A stretch of 64,000 nt of DNA from Dactylosporangium vinaceum (GTDB lineage: Bacteria; Actinomycetota; Actinomycetes; Mycobacteriales; Micromonosporaceae): the NCBI RefSeq assembly GCF_019904175.1, contig NZ_CP061913.1, positions 4,154,001-4,218,000 of the forward strand. Reading direction: 5' to 3'. A program made the position numbers and the translations under genes. Each line of letters begins with the position of its first letter. Position 1 is the first letter of the stretch. Shown here piece after piece: positions 59,477 through 64,000 of this stretch. The notes under the pieces were generated by a model. That model had not been told where the DNA came from. It saw only the letters and a program-made list of their open reading frames with translations, and did not search any database.

Positions 59477-61414
59477 TCAGGCCGGGGTTGATTCCACGGC
59501 GGTGCCGGGCTCGGCCTGCCAGGCGAACTGTGTGCGGTGCAGCTCCGCGTACAGCCCGCCGAGGGCGAGCAGTTCCTCGTGCGTGCCGCTCTCGCGGATG
59601 CGGCCGTCGTCGACCACCAGGATCTGGTCGGCGTGGCGGATCGTGGACAGCCGGTGCGCGATGATCAGCGCTGTCCGGCCGGCCAGCGCCGTCTCCAGAG
59701 CGCGCTGCACGGCCGCCTCGGACTCGGAGTCCAGGTGCGCGGTGGCCTCGTCGAGCACCACGATCTGTGGCGCCTTGAGCAGCAGGCGGGCCAGCGCGAT
59801 GCGCTGCTTCTCACCGCCGGAGAGCCGGTAGCCACGGTCGCCGACGACGGTGTCCAGCCCGTCGGGCAGGTCGCGGATCGTGTCCCAGATCTGAGCCGCC
59901 TCGCACGCGGCCACCAGGTCGCCCTCGCCGGCGTCGGGCCGCGCGTACGTCAGGTTGGCTCGGATCGTGTCGTGGAACAGGTGCGCGTCCTGGGTCACCA
60001 CACCGATGGTGTCGTGCAGGGAGCGGGTCGTGACGTCGCGCACGTCCTGGCCGCCGATGCGCACCGCGCCGTGGCCGACGTCGTAGAGCCGGGGCACCAG
60101 ATGCGTGATCGTCGTCTTGCCGGCCCCCGACGCGCCGACGAGCGCGGTGAGCTTGCCGCCCGGCGCTCGGAACGTGACGTCGCGCAGCACCCACGGGGCC
60201 TCGGCGGGCGCCTGACGGGGCACTGGCAGCTTGGCGCGCTTGCCGGGCGACTCCAGCGACTCGAGCGACACCGCGGCCGGGTCCGGGTAGCGGAAGGAGA
60301 CGGCGTCGAACTGGATGTCGGGCGCGGTGCGGCCGTCGCCGGCCAGCGCGACGGCGCCGGGCCGCTCGCGGATGAGCGGCTCGAGGTCGAGGACCTCGAA
60401 GAGCCGGTCGAAGCTGACGAGCGCCGTCATGACGTTGACCTGCAGGCCGGTGAGCTGGTTGACCGGCGAGTAGATGCGCATCAGCAGCGCGATCATCGCC
60501 ACCAGCGTGCCGATCTGCAGCGAGCCGTCGATCACCAGGCTGCCGCCGAAGCCGTACACCAGGGCGGTCGTCAGCGAGGCGAGCAGCGTCGCGATGATGA
60601 AGAACATGCGGCCGTAGACCTGCGCCGCGGTGGCAATGTCCCGGATGCGCCCGGCCCGCTCCGCGATCGCCGCCGACTCCTCCTCGGGCCGCCCGTAGAG
60701 CTTGGCCAGCAGCGCGCCGGAGATGTTGAACCGCTCGGTCATCATCGAGCCGAGCTGCGCGTTCTGCTGCATGCCCTCCCGGGTGAGGCGCTGGTTGCGC
60801 CGGCCGATCAGCCGGGCCGGCACGAGGAAGAGGGGGATCACCACGAGCGAGGCGATGGCGATCTGCCACGACAGGTAGAGCATCTCGGCGAGGATGAACA
60901 GCAGGGTCAGCATGGCTGACAGCGCCTGGGTCAGCAGGGTCGTGACCGCCATCTGGGCGCCGATGACGTCGCCGTTGAGGCGGGACACCAGCGCGCCGGT
61001 CTGCGCGCGCATGAAGAACGACAGCGGCTGGCGCTGGATGTGGTCGAAGACCGAGCGGCGCAGGTCGTAGATGGTGCCCTGGCCGATGCGCCCGGAGCAC
61101 CAGCTCTGGATGTAGACGACGACGGCGTCGAGCGCGGCGAGCCCGGCCAGACCGGCGGCGAGCCCCGCGACGAGGCCGGCCCGCCGGTGCATGATGCCGG
61201 AGTCGATGATCTCCTTGAGCATCAGCGGGTTGGCCGCGGTGATGGCGGCGTCCACGATCGTGGTGAGCAGCAGCAGCGCCAAGGACCAGCGGTAGCGGGT
61301 CAGGAACGGCACGATGCGCCGCAGCGTGCCGGGGCGGACCTTCTGCCGGGTGATGGACTCGTCGGCCATGTTCACGCGCACCGGCCCCATGCCAAGGCCG
61401 CCAGCCATCGCCAT
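59477..61414 (-). CDS. ABC half-exporter, fused membrane and ATPase domains (645 aa)
   Basis: The N-terminal transmembrane domain (about residues 35-330, six helices) is followed by a nucleotide-binding domain with Walker A GASGAGKTT (427-435), signature LSGGEKQR (531-538), Walker B IVVLDEA (551-557) and the switch His in IIAHRLS. This is the MsbA/LmrA-like exporter layout and works as a dimer. A short extra linker (about 380-405) precedes the ATPase. The first ATG (61412-61414) is preceded by GAGGG; ATG at residue 16 is a possible alternative start. It stands alone, transcribed away from the hydroxymandelate synthase gene. By context it probably exports the peptide; similar exporters occur in related lipodepsipeptide clusters. 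Confidence 0.96.
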   Translation of the reverse strand: MAMAGGLGMGPVRVNMADESITRQKVRPGTLRRIVPFLTRYRWSLALLLLTTIVDAAITAANPLMLKEIIDSGIMHRRAGLVAGLAAGLAGLAALDAVVVYIQSWCSGRIGQGTIYDLRRSVFDHIQRQPLSFFMRAQTGALVSRLNGDVIGAQMAVTTLLTQALSAMLTLLFILAEMLYLSWQIAIASLVVIPLFLVPARLIGRRNQRLTREGMQQNAQLGSMMTERFNISGALLAKLYGRPEEESAAIAERAGRIRDIATAAQVYGRMFFIIATLLASLTTALVYGFGGSLVIDGSLQIGTLVAMIALLMRIYSPVNQLTGLQVNVMTALVSFDRLFEVLDLEPLIRERPGAVALAGDGRTAPDIQFDAVSFRYPDPAAVSLESLESPGKRAKLPVPRQAPAEAPWVLRDVTFRAPGGKLTALVGASGAGKTTITHLVPRLYDVGHGAVRIGGQDVRDVTTRSLHDTIGVVTQDAHLFHDTIRANLTYARPDAGEGDLVAACEAAQIWDTIRDLPDGLDTVVGDRGYRLSGGEKQRIALARLLLKAPQIVVLDEATAHLDSESEAAVQRALETALAGRTALIIAHRLSTIRHADQILVVDDGRIRESGTHEELLALGGLYAELHRTQFAWQAEPGTAVESTPA

Positions 61415-61497
61415 GCCACTGCCCTCATCCCTGTCGGCGCCGGTCGACTGCCGAGGCTAGCGCCAACCGGGGTGCCGGACGAGGGGTCGCGGTCGAT

Positions 61498-61552
61498 GGA
61501 CCGTCAATGGTCCTTTGTGTACGGTGAGGCCATCGCGGACTGAATGTTCCGC
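61498..61552. promoter_or_regulatory. Two inverted repeats in a divergent promoter region
   Basis: The 230 bp between the ABC exporter gene (-) and hmaS (+) hold two perfect 5-bp inverted repeats: GGACC-N6-GGTCC (61498-61513) and GCGGA-N8-TCCGC (61535-61552). They are about 90-150 bp before the hmaS start. They could be operator sites for a regulator of the divergent pair. No convincing -35/-10 pair was found. The assignment is tentative. Confidence 0.3.
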
Positions 61553-61630
61553 ACGACACCCCGATCCCGTCGACCGAGCAGGCGCTCGGTGCTTCGGCAT
61601 GCCACCGCGCGGGTGCGCCCGCTGTGGGCG

Positions 61631-61638
61631 AAGGAGGG
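61631..61638 (+). promoter_or_regulatory. Ribosome-binding site deciding the hmaS start
   Basis: AAGGAGGG lies 6 bases before the ATG at 61645. It overrules the upstream in-frame GTG at 61624, which would place the site inside the gene. Confidence 0.8.
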
Positions 61639-61644
61639 TCACTG

Positions 61645-62628
61645 ATGGCGGTCCGTTCCATCGGATACGTGGACCTGTACACGAAAGACAGCGCGAGCAC
61701 CGCGCAGCAGCTCGTCTCGGCGTTCGGCTTCACCCGGGCCGGCGAGCTGGCCGGCGGCGATCGCGAGTCGGTGGTGCTGCGCCAGGGCGACGTTCGACTG
61801 CTCGTCACCTCGGGCCCGGCGACGTGGAAGTTCGTCGACGCGCACGGCGACGGGATCGCCGACATCGCGCTGGTGTGCGACGACGCCGACGCCACCCGCG
61901 ACGCCGCGCTGGCCGCGGGCGCCCGCCCCCTCGGCACGCTGCGCGGCCACGCCGTCGTCTCCGGCTTCGGCGACGTGGGCCACACGCTGCTGCCGGCCGC
62001 GCCGGACCTGGCCGCGGGGCCGGGCTCGGCGGGCGATCGGCTGCGACTGCTCGACCACGTCGCGGTGTGCCTCGAGGGCGGGACGATCGGCGAACACGCC
62101 GAGTTCTACATCCGCGGGTTCGGGATGTCGCGGTACTCCTCGGAGTACGTCGACGTGGGCGAGAACGCGATGGACTCGATCGTGGTGCGCAGCGAGTCCG
62201 GCGAGGTGACGTTCACCCTCGTCGCGCCGGACCCGGCCAAGGGCCGCGGCCAGCTCGACGCCTTCCTGAGCCGCAACAGCGGGCCCGGGGTGCAGCATCT
62301 GGCATTCCTGGTCGAGGACATCATCGCGGCCGTGCACGATCTGGGCGAGCACGGGGTGCAGTTCCTGAGCACCCCGGACGCCTACTACGACCGGCTGGCC
62401 GAGCGGTTCGCGGAGATGCGCGACGAGATCGGGTCGCTGCGCCGAGCGCAGGTCCTCGCCGACCGCGACGAGTGGGGATATCTGCTGCAGCTGTTCAGCC
62501 GCTCGCCGTACGAGCGCAACACGCTGTTCTATGAGCTGATCCAGCGGCGCGGGTCACGCGGGTTCGGCAGCGCCAACATCAGGGCGCTCTACGAGGCCGT
62601 CGAGCACGACCGCGAGGCCACGGGCTGA
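61645..62628 (+). CDS. hmaS: 4-Hydroxymandelate synthase (327 aa)
   Basis: This is a non-heme Fe(II) dioxygenase of the HPPD family. It converts 4-hydroxyphenylpyruvate to 4-hydroxymandelate, the first step from tyrosine metabolism to 4-hydroxyphenylglycine. Iron ligands by alignment are His138 (LLDHVAVC), His218 (GVQHLAF) and Glu297 (FYELIQR). Two features favour hydroxymandelate synthase over plain HPPD: Ser178 in MDSIVV, matching the HmaS serine position, and the C-terminal FGSANIRALYEAVE, close to the HmaS form FGSSNIKALYEAVE. At 327 residues it is slightly shorter than the vancomycin-type enzyme (about 357). Four NRPS A domains in the window have Hpg codes, so it supplies their precursor. 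The later genes (oxidase and aminotransferase) are not in the window. Confidence 0.93.
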   Translation: MAVRSIGYVDLYTKDSASTAQQLVSAFGFTRAGELAGGDRESVVLRQGDVRLLVTSGPATWKFVDAHGDGIADIALVCDDADATRDAALAAGARPLGTLRGHAVVSGFGDVGHTLLPAAPDLAAGPGSAGDRLRLLDHVAVCLEGGTIGEHAEFYIRGFGMSRYSSEYVDVGENAMDSIVVRSESGEVTFTLVAPDPAKGRGQLDAFLSRNSGPGVQHLAFLVEDIIAAVHDLGEHGVQFLSTPDAYYDRLAERFAEMRDEIGSLRRAQVLADRDEWGYLLQLFSRSPYERNTLFYELIQRRGSRGFGSANIRALYEAVEHDREATG

Positions 62629-62634
62629 ACGGCC

Positions 62635-62662
62635 GCCGGCCCGCTCGAGAGAGCGGGCCGGC
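62635..62662. terminator. Perfect 12-bp hairpin between convergent genes
   Basis: A 12-bp GC-rich stem (GCCGGCCCGCTC with its exact complement) and a GAGA loop lie 7 bp after the hmaS stop, and 52 bp beyond the end of the convergent hydroxylase gene. There is no T-run on either side, common for actinobacterial terminators. It probably ends transcription from both directions. Confidence 0.8.
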
Positions 62663-62713
62663 ATGAGGGCGACCTTGGCGGACGCCGCGGTAGCTCACGT
62701 CCTCTGTGCGTGG

Positions 62714-64000
62714 TCAGTCCACTGCGGACCACGAGTGCTCGGCCCGGATGTACAGCAGCTCGGCCGGGACGCCGCGGCGGGCACAGCGCTCCACCAGCAG
62801 GCGGCTCTGGCGGACCTGCTCGGAGTCGGGGTCGTACTCGGAGCCGGTCAGGTGCTTCAGCCACGGCTCCAGGCCCATCGCGTAGGCGAAGACCCGCTGC
62901 GCGTTCATCCGCTGGGCCAGCAGATCGGCCTGAGCCGCGTCGGAGCCCTTGAGCCGGCGGCTCTCATTGTCGCGCCGTGCCGCCGGTCGCCGCAGCAGCG
63001 GCCCGTAGAGCCAGCTCAGCGGCGCGCCGACGCACTCCAGGCCGATGAACAGCGCGTCGAGCTGGCGGTAGGTGTCGCGGACGAGGTCGTACAGCCGCGG
63101 CTCCAGGGGCGTGATGTCGGTGGCGAACAGGAAGGTGCGGCCGGCCGCGCGGACCAGCGGCACCATCTTGGTGCGGATGTCCAGGTCGGCGTGTTCGCCC
63201 AGGAACGGCAGCGCGACCACCTCGACGTCCTCGGCCACGCGCACGGCGTCGAGCTCGCCGAGCTCCTGCACATTGCGGAAGCCCAGCACGCCCAGCATGG
63301 TCCGCAGGCTGGGGTCCTGCAGGGAGCCACCGGAGCTGCGCGGCACCAGGATCGTGTCGGTGCGCGAGCGCAGCTGGAGCAGCGTCTCCAGGGAGAAGTG
63401 GTCGGAGTGGAAGTGGCTGATGACCACGGCGTCCAGGCGGGCCGGCAGATCGGCGATGCTGAAGTGCTCGTGGCCGTCGTCCGCGTAGCCGATCAGCGGG
63501 TCGAGCAGGACCGCGGCGCCGGCGGTCTCGACGAGCACGGCGGCGTGGCCGAAGAACCGGGTCCGCACGCGGCCCGGCTCCACCGCGGCGGCCGGGCGCG
63601 GCGCGTCGTCGGTGAACAGCGCGGTGAAGTCGGGCAAGGTGTCGGGCTCGAGCTCGAGGCGCTCGGCGAGCTCGCGGGCGTCGACGGGATCGAGCCGGGC
63701 GGCGAACAGCGCGTCCCACAGCGGGGAGGAGAAGGGCCGGGCGACGTCGAGGCGGCCGGCGCGGGGCAGGACCGGGCTGCCGTAGACGAACGGCTGGTCC
63801 CGCTCCGGCGCCGCGGTGAACGACAGCACCTGGTGCTGGGCGTCGGAGGCGGTTCGCCGGTACAGCAGCGGCTCGAAGAACCGGCAGCCGGCCCGGTGCG
63901 CGTTGTCGTAGACCAGCTCGACACAGCCGCGCAGCGTATCGGGCAGCTGGGCGTACAGCGGCTCGAGGCTGCCGCCGGTCGCGTGCCGGTCGAGCAGCTC
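62714..64000 (-). CDS. CmlA-type diiron beta-hydroxylase (5' end outside the window)
   Basis: The frame stays open to the right edge, so about 428 C-terminal residues are visible; a GTG at 63829 is internal, because coding sense (VELVYDNA, CRFFEPLLYRR) continues upstream of it. The domain is a metallo-beta-lactamase fold with HFHSDH (63398-63415), a following GEHADL segment, an Asp in FATDITPLEP and a terminal AEHSW His. This pattern matches the diiron ligands of CmlA, which beta-hydroxylates an amino acid bound to an NRPS carrier, and of Ramo10 in ramoplanin synthesis. It lies convergent with hmaS across a hairpin. A likely role is beta-hydroxylation of Asn, Asp or an aromatic residue on one of the modules; which one cannot be read from the sequence. 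A simple beta-lactamase or RNase Z role is unlikely given the N-terminal extension. Confidence 0.9.
   Translation of the reverse strand, partial: ELLDRHATGGSLEPLYAQLPDTLRGCVELVYDNAHRAGCRFFEPLLYRRTASDAQHQVLSFTAAPERDQPFVYGSPVLPRAGRLDVARPFSSPLWDALFAARLDPVDARELAERLELEPDTLPDFTALFTDDAPRPAAAVEPGRVRTRFFGHAAVLVETAGAAVLLDPLIGYADDGHEHFSIADLPARLDAVVISHFHSDHFSLETLLQLRSRTDTILVPRSSGGSLQDPSLRTMLGVLGFRNVQELGELDAVRVAEDVEVVALPFLGEHADLDIRTKMVPLVRAAGRTFLFATDITPLEPRLYDLVRDTYRQLDALFIGLECVGAPLSWLYGPLLRRPAARRDNESRRLKGSDAAQADLLAQRMNAQRVFAYAMGLEPWLKHLTGSEYDPDSEQVRQSRLLVERCARRGVPAELLYIRAEHSWSAVD

Noticed and set aside
61425..61985. A - strand frame across the hmaS promoter and start, and a + strand frame 61515-62534
   Set aside because: Both overlap hmaS in other frames, have Arg/Ala/Pro-rich translations, and lack ribosome-binding sites.
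63827..63829. GTG at 63829 as the start of the diiron hydroxylase
   Set aside because: The frame continues to the window edge with coherent protein sequence, and CmlA-type enzymes have a long N-terminal domain.

Overview
This is a high-GC actinobacterial window (strong G/C bias at third codon positions, GTG starts, ATGA-coupled genes). About 85% of it is one nonribosomal peptide synthetase (NRPS) assembly line. The genus cannot be fixed from the sequence. No tRNA, rRNA, transposon or CRISPR was seen.

Positions 1-54806 (+ strand) hold four head-to-tail NRPS genes joined by TGATG or ATGA stop/start overlaps. They are the 3' end of one gene (1-2432), then genes of 4070 aa, 9102 aa and 4286 aa. 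I count 18 modules, named M1-M18 here: one in the first gene, four in the second, nine in the third, and four plus a terminal thioesterase in the fourth. Binding-pocket residues read by hand suggest Val - ? - D-Hpg - Asn - ? - Asp - Hpg - Asn - D-? - Hpg - aromatic - Thr - Hpg - Ser - D-Ser - (dead A domain) - Asp - ?. Hpg is 4-hydroxyphenylglycine. There are no separate epimerization domains. Three condensation domains of a different type (M4, M10, M16) look like dual epimerization/condensation domains. The A domain of M16 has lost its core motifs. Upstream modules, and any lipid-starter C domain, lie outside the window. The residue order does not match ramoplanin or enduracidin as I know them.

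Positions 54901-59038 (- strand) form a tight five-gene operon. Read from its promoter end it encodes an ECF sigma factor, a six-helix membrane protein (possibly an anti-sigma factor), an ABC ATPase and two membrane proteins of an ABC-2-like exporter. Next come a possible small gene (59198-59443, +) and a large ABC half-exporter (59477-61414, -).

Positions 61645-64000 carry hydroxymandelate synthase (+), the committed step to Hpg, which fits the four Hpg modules. After a perfect 12-bp hairpin comes, on the - strand and cut by the window edge, a CmlA-type diiron beta-hydroxylase that would hydroxylate a carrier-bound residue. Together these genes supply a precursor, assemble the peptide, tailor it, and probably export or resist it: the 3' part of a cluster for a long Hpg-containing (lipo)depsipeptide.

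The NRPS genes show heavy internal recombination. An 1119-bp perfect repeat, several 200-520-bp near-perfect repeats, and abrupt codon-usage changes inside modules all point to domain-level gene conversion.
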